The notes under the pieces: generated by a model | The model's database searches: none | Told to the model about the DNA's origin: nothing | What the model saw: only the letters and a program-made list of their open reading frames with translations | NCBI RefSeq assembly: GCF_002879865.1 | Contig: NZ_PNXY01000002.1 | Coordinates: 186,001-250,000 of the forward strand | Origin: Paraburkholderia rhynchosiae | GTDB lineage: Bacteria > Pseudomonadota > Gammaproteobacteria > Burkholderiales > Burkholderiaceae | Length of the DNA: 64,000 nt | Direction: 5' to 3' | Position numbers and translations under genes: made by a program | In this document: positions 13,480 through 23,687 of the stretch, piece by piece | Numbering within the stretch: the first letter of the stretch is position 1 | Layout of the letters: every line of letters starts with the position of its first letter

Positions 13480-14316
13480 ATGATGATGAACGCCGATCTC
13501 CACTGTCACTCCACCGTTTCCGACGGCCAATTCGCGCCGGCCGATGTCGCGCGCCGTGCGCATGCCGGGGGCGTGACGTTGTGGGCGCTGACCGATCACG
13601 ACGAGCTCGCCGGCCAGCACGAAGCGCGCAGCACCGCCGAGGAACTCGGCATGGGCTACCTGAGCGGCGTCGAAATTTCGGTGACGTGGGCGGCGCGTAC
13701 GGTGCACATCGTCGGGCTCGGCGTCGATCCCACCAGTTCGGTGCTCATCGACGGTCTCGCGCGCACCCGCAACGGGCGCGCCGCGCGCGCCGAAGCGATC
13801 GGCGAGCAACTAGCCACGCTTGGCATTCCGGACGCCTATCAAGGCGCGCTGAAATATGTGTCGAACCCGGACATGATCTCGCGCACGCATTTCGCGCGCT
13901 TTCTGGTCGAAGGCGGTTACGCCAGTTCCACGCAAGACGTGTTCAACCGCTATCTCGGCGACGGCAAGCCTGGCTACGTGCCGCACCGCTGGTCGAAGCT
14001 GGCCGACGCCGTCGGCTGGATCAAGGCTGCGGGCGGCGAGGCGATCGTCGCGCATCCGGGGCGTTATGCATACTCGCCGGTCGAATTCGACGCGTTTTTC
14101 GCCGAATTCATCGACCTCGGCGGCAAGGCAATCGAAGTCGTGACGGGCAGCCACACCCCCGATCAATACCGCGAATACGCCGACGTCGCGCGCCGCTTCG
14201 GCTTCGAGGCGTCGCGCGGGTCGGACTTCCATGCCCCTGGCGAAGGCCGCGTCGAACTCGGCGCGCTGCCGCCGCTTCCTTCCGATCTCAAGCCCGTCTG
14301 GGAACGCTGGCTGTGA
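13480..14316 (+). CDS. PHP-domain phosphoesterase (YciV/TrpH-like)
   Basis: A 278-residue PHP-domain protein. The metal-binding motifs are visible: DLHCHST at 6-12, LTDHDE at about 40, a conserved EIS near residue 66, IVAHPGRY at about 189, and a GSDFHAPGE signature near 247. Relatives include the E. coli 3',5'-nucleoside bisphosphate phosphatase / 5'-3' exonuclease RNase AM, which acts on short RNA and pAp. The next gene encodes a YciO-like protein; the yciV-yciO pairing is conserved in proteobacteria and supports the assignment. Confidence 0.85.
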   Translation: MMMNADLHCHSTVSDGQFAPADVARRAHAGGVTLWALTDHDELAGQHEARSTAEELGMGYLSGVEISVTWAARTVHIVGLGVDPTSSVLIDGLARTRNGRAARAEAIGEQLATLGIPDAYQGALKYVSNPDMISRTHFARFLVEGGYASSTQDVFNRYLGDGKPGYVPHRWSKLADAVGWIKAAGGEAIVAHPGRYAYSPVEFDAFFAEFIDLGGKAIEVVTGSHTPDQYREYADVARRFGFEASRGSDFHAPGEGRVELGALPPLPSDLKPVWERWL

Positions 14317-14468
14317 GCCTGCGCCGTGCCGACGCGGCACGTCACGCGCGAGGGCCGTGCGTTCGCGCGCGCTCTCGTGCCGCGCGTCCGGTGCGGCAGC
14401 CGCTCAGCCCTTGCTCAGCCGGTTGCTCCACCTCACTTGCCGTTTATCCTTAGCCATCGTTAGCCGCC

Positions 14469-15104
14469 ATGTCCCAATACTTTCGGCTTCATCCAGATAA
14501 CCCGCAGCCGCGCCTCATCAAACAGGCCGTGCAGATCATCAACGATGGCGGCGTGGTCGCGTTGCCGACGGATTCGAGCTACGCGCTCGCCTGTCATCTC
14601 GACGACAAGAACGCGGTCGAGCGCCTGCGCCGGATTCGCGGGCTCGATGAAAAGCAACTGCTGTCGCTGCTGGTGCGCGACCTGTCGGAACTGGCGAACT
14701 TCGCGATGGTGGACAACCGGCAATACCGGCTGATCAAATCTGTGACGCCGGGTCCGTACGTATTCGTGCTGCAAGCCACCAAGGAAGTGCCGCGACGTCT
14801 GTCGCATCCGTCACGCAAGACGATCGGCCTGCGCGTGCCGGAGCATGCGATCACGCTCGCGATTCTCGGCGAACTCGGCCAGCCGCTGCTCGGCTCCACG
14901 CTGATCCTGCCGGGCGAAACCACACCGCTGAACGATCCCGAGGAAATCCGTGCGCGGCTCGAAAAACAACTGGATCTCGTGATCGACGGCGGGGCATGCG
15001 TGTGCGAGCCGTCCACGGTGATCGATTTGACCGGCGAGGAGCCGGTGCTGGTGCGGGCAGGGCGCGGTTCTCTCGCGCCATTCGGTCTCGAAGAGACGGC
15101 TTGA
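14469..15104 (+). CDS. YciO/Sua5/YrdC family protein (L-threonylcarbamoyladenylate synthase-like)
   Basis: A 211-residue protein with the YrdC fold: KQAVQIINDGGVVALPTDS near the N terminus and a basic nucleotide-binding cleft (KTIGLRVPEH). True TsaC/Sua5 enzymes make threonylcarbamoyl-AMP for tRNA t6A37. The N-terminal extension (SQYFRLHPDNPQPRLI) and the adjacent PHP gene point to the YciO subfamily, whose role is less certain. It ends 47 bp before the M50 protease gene. Confidence 0.83.
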   Translation: MSQYFRLHPDNPQPRLIKQAVQIINDGGVVALPTDSSYALACHLDDKNAVERLRRIRGLDEKQLLSLLVRDLSELANFAMVDNRQYRLIKSVTPGPYVFVLQATKEVPRRLSHPSRKTIGLRVPEHAITLAILGELGQPLLGSTLILPGETTPLNDPEEIRARLEKQLDLVIDGGACVCEPSTVIDLTGEEPVLVRAGRGSLAPFGLEETA

Positions 15105-15137
15105 GCGAAAGCGGACAGATGCACGCAATCGCATTGT

Positions 15138-15143
15138 TACAAT
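15138..15143 (+). promoter_or_regulatory. candidate -10 box very close to the M50 gene start
   Basis: TACAAT ends only 8 bases before the ATG at 15152. If used, transcription would begin at or just before the start codon, producing a leaderless or nearly leaderless mRNA. No convincing -35 box is seen. Confidence 0.35.
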
Positions 15144-15151
15144 AGCGAGTT

Positions 15152-15814
15152 ATGGATTCTTCCCTGGTACAAACCATCGCGGTCTACGCACTGCCGGTGA
15201 TTTTCGCAATCACGCTGCACGAGGCCGCGCATGGTTACGTCGCGCGCTGGCTCGGCGACAACACGGCCTACGTGCTCGGCCGCGTTTCCATCAATCCGAT
15301 GCGGCACATCGATCCGCTCGGCACGATTGCAATTCCCTTGCTGCTTTACTTCGCCACCAGCGGCGCGTTCATGTTCGGCTACGCGAAGCCGGTGCCGGTC
15401 GCCTTCGGCAACCTGCGCAATCCGCGTTGGGGCAGCCTGTGGGTTGCCGCGGCGGGCCCGGCCTGCAACTTCGTGCAAGCGCTCATCTGGGGTCTGGTGG
15501 GCGTCGGGCTCGCGGTTATGAGCGTCGACGAACCGTTCTTCACGCGCATGGCGGGAGCGGGCGTCGGGGTGAACCTGGTGCTCGGCGTGCTCAATCTGTT
15601 TCCGCTGCCGCCACTCGACGGCGGCCGCGTGCTGATGGCGCTGTTGCCGCCGCGGCAAGCCATCACGCTGTCGCGCCTCGAACCGTACGGCTTTTTCATC
15701 GTCATGGCGCTCGTCATGACGGGCACGCTGACGCGTTACTGGTTAAGCCCGCTCGTCACGCTCGGTTACAGCGCGATCACTGCAATCCTGACTCCACTTG
15801 TTTCGCTTTTCTAA
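15152..15814 (+). CDS. site-2 protease family (M50) membrane protein
   Basis: A 220-residue polytopic membrane protein. The zinc-binding HEAAH motif at residues 23-27 and the LDGG motif (Asp156, in PLPPLDGGRV) are the two catalytic elements of M50 intramembrane metalloproteases. It is a short form without PDZ or CBS domains, resembling the widespread bacterial Rip/FtsH-independent group of unknown substrate. It ends seven bases before trpS and is probably co-transcribed with it. Confidence 0.88.
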   Translation: MDSSLVQTIAVYALPVIFAITLHEAAHGYVARWLGDNTAYVLGRVSINPMRHIDPLGTIAIPLLLYFATSGAFMFGYAKPVPVAFGNLRNPRWGSLWVAAAGPACNFVQALIWGLVGVGLAVMSVDEPFFTRMAGAGVGVNLVLGVLNLFPLPPLDGGRVLMALLPPRQAITLSRLEPYGFFIVMALVMTGTLTRYWLSPLVTLGYSAITAILTPLVSLF

Positions 15815-15820
15815 ATAACC

Positions 15821-17023
15821 ATGTTCCCAGACCGTATCTTCTCCGGCATGCGGCCCACCGGGTCGCTGCACCTCGGCCACTACCACGGCGTGCTGAAAAA
15901 CTGGGTGCGGCTGCAGTCCGAATACCCGTGCTTCTTCTGTGTGGTCGACTGGCACGCGCTGACGACCCACTACGAAACGCCGGAGGTGATCGAAAAGAAT
16001 GTGTGGGACGTACTGATCGACTGGCTTGCATCCGGCATCGATCCGGCGCAGGCCACGCTGTTCATCCAGAGCAAGGTGCCTGAGCATGCCGAACTGGCTC
16101 TGCTGCTCGGCATGAGCACGCCGCTCGGCTGGCTCGAACGTGTGCCCACCTACAAGGAGCAGATGGAGAAGCTGAAGGACAAGGACCTGTCCACTTACGG
16201 CTTCCTTGGCTACCCGGTGCTGATGGCGGCGGACATTCTGCTGTATCGCGGTTCGCTCGTGCCGGTCGGCGAAGATCAGGTGCCGCACGTCGAAATGACG
16301 CGTGAAATTGCGCGCCGTTTCAACTACCTGTACGGCCGCGAGCCGGGCTTCGAACAGAAGGCGAACGAAGCCGCGAAAAAGCTCGGCGGCAAGCGCGCGA
16401 AGCTCTATCACGAGTTGCGCAACGCCTACCAGCAGGAAGGCGACGACGAAGCGCTCGAACAGGCGCGCGCCATGTTGCAGGAATCGCAGAGCCTGTCGAT
16501 GAACGACCGCGAGCGTCTGTTCGGCTACCTCGAAGGCTCGCGCAAGATCATTCTGGTCGAGCCGCAAGCCATGCTGACCGAAGCGTCGCGCATGCCGGGC
16601 CTCGACGGTCAGAAAATGTCGAAGTCGTACGGCAATACGATCGGTCTGCGCGAAGACGCCGAGACGATCACGAAGAAAGTGCGCACCATGCCGACCGATC
16701 CGGCGCGCGTGCGCCGCACCGATCCGGGCGATCCGGACAAGTGCCCCGTGTGGCAACTGCATCAGGTCTATACCGACGAAACCACGCACGAGTGGGTCCA
16801 GAAGGGCTGCCGTTCGGCGGGCATCGGTTGTCTCGAATGCAAGCAGCCGGTGATCGAAGGCATTCTGCGCGAACAGCAGCCGATGCTCGAGCGTGCGCAG
16901 AAGTATATGGACGACCCATCGCTGCTGCGTGCCATCGTCGCCGATGGCTGCGACAAGGCCCGCAGGTTCGCCACGGAAACGATGCGCGAGGTGCGCGAGG
17001 CGATGGGTCTGTCGTACAACTAA
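15821..17023 (+). CDS. trpS: tryptophanyl-tRNA synthetase
   Basis: A class I aminoacyl-tRNA synthetase that charges tRNA-Trp. The HIGH-type motif is HLGH at residues 17-20 and the KMSKS motif is at 265-269. At 400 residues it is about 65 longer than the E. coli enzyme; the extra length lies mostly between the two motifs in a charged helical insert (about 170-230) and near the Cys-containing C-terminal part. Long TrpS proteins of this kind are usual in beta-proteobacteria. It follows the M50 gene by six bases and precedes a methyltransferase gene by 26. Confidence 0.95.
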   Translation: MFPDRIFSGMRPTGSLHLGHYHGVLKNWVRLQSEYPCFFCVVDWHALTTHYETPEVIEKNVWDVLIDWLASGIDPAQATLFIQSKVPEHAELALLLGMSTPLGWLERVPTYKEQMEKLKDKDLSTYGFLGYPVLMAADILLYRGSLVPVGEDQVPHVEMTREIARRFNYLYGREPGFEQKANEAAKKLGGKRAKLYHELRNAYQQEGDDEALEQARAMLQESQSLSMNDRERLFGYLEGSRKIILVEPQAMLTEASRMPGLDGQKMSKSYGNTIGLREDAETITKKVRTMPTDPARVRRTDPGDPDKCPVWQLHQVYTDETTHEWVQKGCRSAGIGCLECKQPVIEGILREQQPMLERAQKYMDDPSLLRAIVADGCDKARRFATETMREVREAMGLSYN

Positions 17024-17049
17024 CCGGTCGGGCCGCAGACACGAGCGCC

Positions 17050-17646
17050 ATGAGCACCGCCGCTGCCATGCATGGATTGGGCGAGCCGTCGCGCTGGGTG
17101 CGTCATTGGGCGCATCTGGTCGCGGCAGGCGGCGCCGTGCTCGACGTGGCGTCGGGCGCGGGGCGGCACGCGCGGTTTTTTGCGTCGCTGGGTCATCCGG
17201 TGACGGCAATCGACCGCGACGCGGCGGCGCTGAACACGCTCGCCGACGCGCCGCTCGTCACACCGGTCGCGGCCGACATCGAGCGCGCGCCTTGGCCGTT
17301 GCCTGCGGACGCAAAGTTTGCCGCGGTGATCGTCACCAACTATCTGCACCGGCCGCTCTTTCCACAACTGATCCGTTCGCTCGCGCCCGGCGGCGTACTG
17401 GTTTACGAGACCTTCGCGCAAGGAAACGAAACGGTCGGCAAACCCTCTAATACCGCGTTCCTGCTCGCCCCCGGCGAACTGCTCGACGTCGTGCGCGGCC
17501 AGTTGCGGGTCGTCGCGTTTCAGGACGGTTTTCTCGCGCAGCCACGCCCGGCTTACGTCCAGCGCATCTGCGCGATTCTGGAGACGGAGCGCTCAGACAA
17601 CCCCGCGCAGGCGGCGCCCCCGCCTTGTTACGAGTTGGCTGGCTAA
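17050..17646 (+). CDS. class I SAM-dependent methyltransferase
   Basis: A 198-residue protein with the Rossmann methyltransferase fold. Motif I is VLDVASGAGRHARFF (about 32-46), followed by an acidic residue in AIDRD, and VTNYLHRPL as motif IV. The substrate is not recognisable; tellurite-resistance TehB-like and small-molecule methyltransferases share this form. It starts 27 bases after trpS, so is likely in the same transcript, and is followed by dapA, which has a separate -10-like box. Confidence 0.85.
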   Translation: MSTAAAMHGLGEPSRWVRHWAHLVAAGGAVLDVASGAGRHARFFASLGHPVTAIDRDAAALNTLADAPLVTPVAADIERAPWPLPADAKFAAVIVTNYLHRPLFPQLIRSLAPGGVLVYETFAQGNETVGKPSNTAFLLAPGELLDVVRGQLRVVAFQDGFLAQPRPAYVQRICAILETERSDNPAQAAPPPCYELAG

Positions 17647-17651
17647 TCCGC

Positions 17652-17657
17652 TACAAT
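17652..17657 (+). promoter_or_regulatory. candidate -10 box of dapA
   Basis: TACAAT lies 33 bases before the dapA ATG. A TTGTTA at 17625 is 21 bases upstream, longer than the ideal spacer, so the call is tentative. Confidence 0.35.
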
Positions 17658-17689
17658 CGCGGTTTACCTGATCAAATTCATGGCGTTTC

Positions 17690-18628
<939 letters not shown>

Positions 18629-18753
18629 GCGGGTCGCCCGCGTACCCGTCAGCGCTCACTCCGCCCACCGGCATTCCCTTAACCGACGTCGATCCAGCCC
18701 ACGTTCCCGGCACACAGAACCAGGCACCGCGTTCCAGTATCACGAAGGACCTC

Positions 18754-19893
18754 ATGAAACGTTCCGCACTTTCCCTCCACGCAACCCGCATGGCGGCGCT
18801 GACGCTTGCCCTGGTGACGCTCGCCGGCTGTGACACCCTGAACGACTGGTTTGCGTCCGATCGCGTGAATTACAAAGGCGCGGGCAGCGCGCCGCCGCTC
18901 GCTGTCCCCGGCGATCTGACCACCACGCCGACCGATCAGCGCTACGTCGCGCCGCCGGCCACACTGGCCTTGGGCGGCGCCACGCAGCGCGCGGTTACGG
19001 CTGCCGGCAACTCGACGGAAGGCCAGCCGACCGCGCAGGATCCGTACGGCATGCACATCGAGCGTGACGGCGACCGCCGCTGGCTGGTGGTCGACGGCCG
19101 CTCGCCGGAACAACTGTGGCCGCAGTTGCAGGAGTTCTGGCAGGAAAACGGCTTCGCGCTGAAAACCGACGCGCCGGCTACCGGCATCATGGTGACCGAC
19201 TGGGCTGAAAACCGCGCCAATATTCCGGACGACTGGTTCCGCCGTACCGTGGGCAAGGTGATCGACTTCGCGTATTCCTCGGGTACCCGGGACAGTTTCC
19301 GCACGCTCGTGTCGCGTGGTCCGTCAGAGACGACGGACATTTCCGTCACGCATAGCGCCATGGAAGAAGTGCTGACGGGGCAGGACAAGACCTCGTCGCG
19401 CTGGGAAGAGCGTCCGCGCGATCCGGCGCTCGAAGCGCTGTTCCTGACCAAGCTGATGCAGAAATTCGGCCTGACCGAAAAGCAGTCGAAGCAACTGCTG
19501 ACCGAAGCGCGCCCGGCCGCTGCGCCGGCCACGCTTGACAAGAGCGCAGGCACATCGACGCTCGATCTGCAGGAATCGTTCGACCGTGCATGGCTGCGCG
19601 TGGGCCTTGCGCTCGACCGCACCAACTTCACCGTCGACAACCGCGATCGCGCGAAGGGCATCTACTACGTGCGCTACGCGGATTCGATGCAGGAGCTGAA
19701 GAAGGAAGGGCTCCTGGGCAAGCTGTTTTACAGCGGCAATTCGTCGAAGAAACCCGGACAGGAGTTTCTCGTCAACGTGCGCTCGAAGGGCGATGCCGTG
19801 ACGCAAGTCGCAGTGCTTGACGCTAACGGGCAGATCGACAATTCGTCCGACGCGCAGCGCATCGTGACGCTCCTGCACGCGCAACTGAACTAA
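18754..19893 (+). CDS. bamC: outer membrane protein assembly factor BamC (NlpB-like)
   Basis: A lipoprotein of the BAM complex, which folds beta-barrel proteins into the outer membrane. The signal peptide ends in LAGC, giving lipidated Cys26; an unstructured N-terminal stretch (about 30-80) that should bind BamD is followed by two helix-grip domains (about 95-210 and 255-375). Length 379 residues, slightly longer than E. coli BamC (344). Its position right after dapA matches E. coli gene order and supports the assignment over other lipoproteins. Confidence 0.88.
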   Translation: MKRSALSLHATRMAALTLALVTLAGCDTLNDWFASDRVNYKGAGSAPPLAVPGDLTTTPTDQRYVAPPATLALGGATQRAVTAAGNSTEGQPTAQDPYGMHIERDGDRRWLVVDGRSPEQLWPQLQEFWQENGFALKTDAPATGIMVTDWAENRANIPDDWFRRTVGKVIDFAYSSGTRDSFRTLVSRGPSETTDISVTHSAMEEVLTGQDKTSSRWEERPRDPALEALFLTKLMQKFGLTEKQSKQLLTEARPAAAPATLDKSAGTSTLDLQESFDRAWLRVGLALDRTNFTVDNRDRAKGIYYVRYADSMQELKKEGLLGKLFYSGNSSKKPGQEFLVNVRSKGDAVTQVAVLDANGQIDNSSDAQRIVTLLHAQLN

Positions 19894-19900
19894 TCGGGCT

Positions 19901-20674
19901 GTGCGATTCGCAAGTCTTGGCAGCGGCAGTGAAGGCAATGCATTGCTGGTGGAAGCGCAAAGCGGCGCGACCACCACGCGCGTGCTGCTCGATTGCGGTT
20001 TTTCGGCGAAGGAAGTCGAGCGGCGCCTGACGCGGCTCGGCGCGAGCGTGGAAGGTCTCGACGCTATTGTCGTCACCCATGAACATAGCGACCACATTGG
20101 CAGCGCGCTGACGCTGGCGCGCAAGTGGTCGATTCCGCTGTATATGAGCTGGGGCACCGCCCGCGCGGTGGGCGCCGATGAAGCCGACGTCGACCTGCAA
20201 GTGCTTTGGGGCGACGAGGCGGTGGCGATCGGCGACCTCAGCGTTCTTCCGTACACGGTCCCTCACGATGCCCGCGAGCCGTTGCAATACGTATTCTCGA
20301 ACGGTGCGAGCCGCCTTGGCGTGCTGACGGATGTCGGCACCTCCACGCCGCATATCAGTTCGGTGTTGAGTGGCTGCGACGCGCTCGTGCTCGAATGCAA
20401 TCACGATGTGCGGATGCTGGCCGGCAGCCGCTATCCGCAATCGCTGAAGGCGCGCATCGGCGGCAATCACGGGCATTTGAACAACGACGCGGCGGCGGAC
20501 ATTCTGGCCTCGCTCGATCGCTCGCATCTGCGCCATCTGGTTGCCGCGCATTTGAGTCAGCAGAACAATTTGCCCGAACTGGCGCAGGCCGCCATGGCAG
20601 GCGTGCTGGGCGCGGCACCGACCGAAGTCGTGGTGGCTTCCCAAGCCGAAGGTTTTGCCTGGCTGAGCCTGTGA
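19901..20674 (+). CDS. MBL-fold metallo-hydrolase (YycJ/WalJ-like)
   Basis: A 257-residue metallo-beta-lactamase-fold protein. The signature SLGSGSEGNALLVE at the N terminus and THEHSDHIGS (HxHxDH) near residue 64 define it; NHDVRML and NGHLNNDAAA supply later ligands. This subgroup includes the B. subtilis YycJ 5'-3' DNA exonuclease linked to mismatch repair, so a nuclease role is possible but not shown. The start is GTG, seven bases after bamC, indicating co-transcription. Confidence 0.85.
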   Translation: MRFASLGSGSEGNALLVEAQSGATTTRVLLDCGFSAKEVERRLTRLGASVEGLDAIVVTHEHSDHIGSALTLARKWSIPLYMSWGTARAVGADEADVDLQVLWGDEAVAIGDLSVLPYTVPHDAREPLQYVFSNGASRLGVLTDVGTSTPHISSVLSGCDALVLECNHDVRMLAGSRYPQSLKARIGGNHGHLNNDAAADILASLDRSHLRHLVAAHLSQQNNLPELAQAAMAGVLGAAPTEVVVASQAEGFAWLSL

Positions 20675-20723
20675 GTTTTCCGTACGGCGGGTGCTGAGTC
20701 GCCAGAAACGGCGGCGCAACGAA

Positions 20724-20757
20724 AAAAGCCCATAACGATTGATCGTTATGGGCTTTT
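20724..20757. terminator. bidirectional Rho-independent terminator
   Basis: A perfectly symmetric inverted repeat (20724-20739 with 20742-20757) with an A-run on one side and a T-run on the other. It lies between the convergent MBL-fold gene and the Bax-inhibitor gene and can end transcription from both sides. Confidence 0.93.
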
Positions 20758-20808
20758 CTACAAGGGCGGCGGTTACAGTGCCGCGCCCTGGTTCGAGAAA
20801 CGTCAGGC

Positions 20809-21507
20809 TTAGTTGCGGTTGCCGCCGAAGATGCCGAGCAGCGCGAGCAGGTTGACGAAGACGTTGTACAGGTCGAGATAAATAGCGAGCGCAGCCGTGA
20901 TGTAGTTCGTCTCACCGCCGTTCACGACGCGTTGGACGTCGAACAGCATGTAGGCCGAGAAAATCACAATTGCCATGACGGAAACCGTGAGCATCAGCGC
21001 CGGCAGATGCAGGAACACGTTCGCGACCGACGCCAGCAGCAGCACGATCACGCCCATGAAGAGCCACTTGCCGAGACCCGAGAAGTCGCGCTTGCTGACG
21101 GTGGCGATCGTTGCCATAGAGGCGAAGATCACGCCAGTGCCACCGAAGGCGAGCATGATGAGCGACGGGCCGTTGGAGAAACCCAGCACAAAGCCCAGGA
21201 TGCGCGACAGCATCAGGCCCATGAAGAACGTGAAGCCGAGCAGCACGAACACGCCGGCGGCGCTATCTTTCGTTTTCTCAATGGCGAACATGAAGCCGAA
21301 GGCGATCGCGAAGAACGCCAGCATGCTCATGGCCGGGCTTGTGGCGGCGAAAAGCGAGAAACCGGTGGCGAGGCCTACCCAGGCGCCGAGCACTGTCGGA
21401 ATCATTGACAGCGCGAGCAGCCAGTAGGTGTTTCGCAGCACGCGGTTGCGCGTTTCGACTGTGCTAACCGCGCCAGTGCGGCCAAAGCTATACGGATGAT
21501 CGTTCAT
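20809..21507 (-). CDS. Bax inhibitor-1/YccA family membrane protein
   Basis: A 232-residue inner-membrane protein with about seven hydrophobic segments and the family pattern of a short charged N terminus (MNDHPYSFG), then RNTYWLLALSM. YccA-type members bind and restrain the FtsH protease, and related proteins conduct Ca2+; an acidic pair near the C-terminal segments is expected for that but the activity is not provable here. It is interesting beside the distant hflKC genes, which also encode FtsH regulators. Monocistronic on the minus strand. Confidence 0.9.
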   Translation of the reverse strand: MNDHPYSFGRTGAVSTVETRNRVLRNTYWLLALSMIPTVLGAWVGLATGFSLFAATSPAMSMLAFFAIAFGFMFAIEKTKDSAAGVFVLLGFTFFMGLMLSRILGFVLGFSNGPSLIMLAFGGTGVIFASMATIATVSKRDFSGLGKWLFMGVIVLLLASVANVFLHLPALMLTVSVMAIVIFSAYMLFDVQRVVNGGETNYITAALAIYLDLYNVFVNLLALLGIFGGNRN

Positions 21508-21819
21508 GGTCTCTCCTTACGTCAGAAGCGTGTTGCGTGATGTTGTCAGCGGGTTGTCCAGCGCTCTTGCAGTGGGCCGTGCCGGAGGCAATTTCAGCGC
21601 CGGTCGCGGACTACTCGTTCCTAAGATTGGCGCGGTGGCTGGGAGTTTCAATACCCTCAAATACCTTGAAAGTATCCACACGGCCTACGCTACCAGTATT
21701 CAGAAACTCCTGCCCGGAGTCTTTCAGTGTTGTAAGGGGTCAATCGCAATCATACACGGGAACATGCTACAATAGCGGATTCATTTGAATCTGTAACCTC
21801 TTAATTTTTTGGAGTTTTT
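21508..21819 (+). other. divergent intergenic region upstream of ndk
   Basis: 312 bp between the Bax-inhibitor gene (minus) and ndk (plus). It contains a TACAAT box at 21768-21773 for ndk and a small inverted repeat around 21661-21675. No credible protein-coding gene is seen; the base composition is less GC-rich than the genes around it, as expected for a promoter region. Confidence 0.5.
21768..21773 (+). promoter_or_regulatory. candidate -10 box of ndk
   Basis: TACAAT 46 bases before the ndk ATG. A weak TCGCAA at 21744-21749 could be the -35 box with an 18-base spacer. Confidence 0.45.
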
Positions 21820-22245
21820 ATGGCGATCGAACGCACCCTGTCGATTATCAAGCCGGACGCAGTGGCCAAGAACGTGATCGGGCAGATCTACAGCCGTTTC
21901 GAAAACGCTGGTCTGAAGATCGTGGCTTCGCGCATGGTCCATCTGTCGCGTGCCGACGCTGAAAAGTTCTACGCCGTGCACGCCGCACGCCCGTTCTTCA
22001 AGGACCTGGTCGAATTCATGATCTCGGGCCCGGTGGTCGTGCAAGTGCTCGAAGGCGAAAACGCCGTCCTGAAGCACCGTGACCTGATGGGTGCAACGGA
22101 CCCGAAGAAGGCGGAAAAGGGCACGATCCGTGCTGACTTCGCCGACAGCATCGACGCAAACGCAGTTCACGGTTCCGACGCAGCCGAAACGGCTGCAGTT
22201 GAAATCGCGTTCTTCTTCCCGCAAGTGAACGTGTACTCGCGTTAA
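21820..22245 (+). CDS. ndk: nucleoside diphosphate kinase
   Basis: Transfers the gamma phosphate from ATP to other nucleoside diphosphates through a phosphohistidine. The 141-residue protein has the standard form [15 protein letters not shown], and the active-site His is at residue 117 in NAVHGSD. GGAG eight or nine bases before the ATG is a good ribosome site. It begins the long plus-strand block that continues with rlmN. Confidence 0.98.
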   Translation: MAIERTLSIIKPDAVAKNVIGQIYSRFENAGLKIVASRMVHLSRADAEKFYAVHAARPFFKDLVEFMISGPVVVQVLEGENAVLKHRDLMGATDPKKAEKGTIRADFADSIDANAVHGSDAAETAAVEIAFFFPQVNVYSR

Positions 22246-22347
22246 TGCTCGACTGCCTCGGCGGTCGGTGCAGCCGATCCGTTTTATCGCACGAATCGCC
22301 GGGCAAAGTAGTAAGGTAAAAGCAGCAGGAATGGGCGCGAACGGCAT

Positions 22348-22377
22348 TGCGTTCATGCAGCTTGTTGCATGAACGCA
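22348..22377 (+). other. strong hairpin between ndk and rlmN
   Basis: A perfect 12-bp inverted repeat (22348-22359 with 22366-22377, 6-base loop) lies 28 bases before the rlmN start. It has no T-run after it. It could stabilise the ndk 3' end or control entry to rlmN. Confidence 0.6.
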
Positions 22378-22405
22378 GTCTCGCACTGAAATGGCAGGAT
22401 TCGAT

Positions 22406-23557
22406 ATGACGAGCAGTCCCACCGTCAACCTTCTCGATCTCGACGCCCAAGGGCTCGTCGCTTACTGCGACAGCCTGGGCGAGAAGCCGTTTCGCGCCAA
22501 GCAATTGCAGCGCTGGATCCACCAGTACAACGCTGCCGACTTCGACGGCATGACCGATCTCGCGAAGTCCTTGCGCGAAAAGCTCAAAGGCCGCGCCACG
22601 ATTTCGATGCCCGGCATTGTCAGTGACCATATTTCCACCGACGGCACACGCAAGTGGCTGATCGACGTCGGCAACAGCAACGCAGTCGAAACTGTTTTCA
22701 TCCCCGAGGAAACGCGTGGCACGCTGTGCGTGTCGTCGCAAGCGGGCTGCGCGGTGAACTGTCGTTTCTGTTCGACCGGCAAGCAGGGTTTTTCCCGCAA
22801 CCTCACAACCGGCGAAATCATCGGCCAGTTGCGCATGGCTGAGTTCGCGCTGCGTGCGTCGCGCGGGGTGGCTGGCGGCCGTGCCACGGGCGGTGACGGC
22901 AAGGGCGAGCGCGTCGTCACGAACGTCGTGATGATGGGCATGGGGGAGCCGCTCCTGAACTACGACGCGGTCGTGCCCGCCATGCGTCTGATGCTGGACG
23001 ACAACGCCTATGGCCTGTCGCGCCGGCGCGTCACGTTGTCAACCTCGGGCGTTGTCCCCATGATGGACCGGCTCGGCGCCGACTTGCCCGTTGCGCTGGC
23101 TGTTTCGTTGCATGCGCCGAGCGATCCGCTGCGCGACATGCTGGTGCCCTTGAACAAAAAATATCCGCTGCGCGAATTGATGGCGGCTTGCCAGCGCTAT
23201 CTGAAAGTCGCGCCGCGCGATTTCATTACATTCGAATATTGCATGCTCGATGGCGTGAACGACAGTGAAGCGCAAGCGCGCGAACTGCTGGCCCTCACAC
23301 GCGACGTCCCGTGCAAGTTCAATCTGATTCCGTTCAATCCGTTCCCCGAATCGGGCCTCGTCCGTTCGAAGCAGGAACAGATCAAGCGGTTTGCACAAGT
23401 GTTGATGGACGCGGGCGTCGTCACCACAGTGCGCAAAACACGCGGCGATGATATCGACGCTGCCTGCGGTCAGTTGGCCGGTGCGGTGAAAGACCGCACG
23501 CGTCTCGCTGAGCGCACCGGGAAGGCGGCGAAGATCATCGAGGTTCGTGCCGTGTAG
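22406..23557 (+). CDS. rlmN: 23S rRNA (adenine2503-C2)/tRNA (adenine37-C2) methyltransferase
   Basis: A radical-SAM enzyme that methylates C2 of A2503 in 23S rRNA and A37 in some tRNAs. The 383-residue protein has the 4Fe-4S motif CxxxCxxC at Cys115, Cys119 and Cys122, and the methyl-carrying Cys lies near the C terminus in DIDAACGQL. The ATG at 22406 is preferred over 22391 because AGGA lies seven bases before it and MTSSPTVNL is the usual N terminus. A short Gly-rich insert after Cys122 ([11 protein letters not shown]) is probably a surface loop. Position between ndk and rodZ is conserved. Confidence 0.95.
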   Translation: MTSSPTVNLLDLDAQGLVAYCDSLGEKPFRAKQLQRWIHQYNAADFDGMTDLAKSLREKLKGRATISMPGIVSDHISTDGTRKWLIDVGNSNAVETVFIPEETRGTLCVSSQAGCAVNCRFCSTGKQGFSRNLTTGEIIGQLRMAEFALRASRGVAGGRATGGDGKGERVVTNVVMMGMGEPLLNYDAVVPAMRLMLDDNAYGLSRRRVTLSTSGVVPMMDRLGADLPVALAVSLHAPSDPLRDMLVPLNKKYPLRELMAACQRYLKVAPRDFITFEYCMLDGVNDSEAQARELLALTRDVPCKFNLIPFNPFPESGLVRSKQEQIKRFAQVLMDAGVVTTVRKTRGDDIDAACGQLAGAVKDRTRLAERTGKAAKIIEVRAV

Positions 23558-23661
23558 CCGGAAGGCGGCGCGTGTGGGCATTCGGACGAGGTACCGGAAA
23601 ATGCTCAAACGCGCGTCGCGCCACCGGCGATTGAAAAGAAAGTTTGCAGAATCGATCGGAA

Positions 23662-23687
23662 GCGGCACATGAGGCCGCGCATTTTGT
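23662..23687 (+). terminator. weak terminator-like hairpin after rlmN
   Basis: GCGGC pairs with GCCGC across a 7-base loop and is followed by GCATTTTGTT. The stem is short, so termination would be partial. A 10-bp perfect palindrome, GGACCGGTCC, lies just downstream at 23720-23729, before rodZ. Confidence 0.35.
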
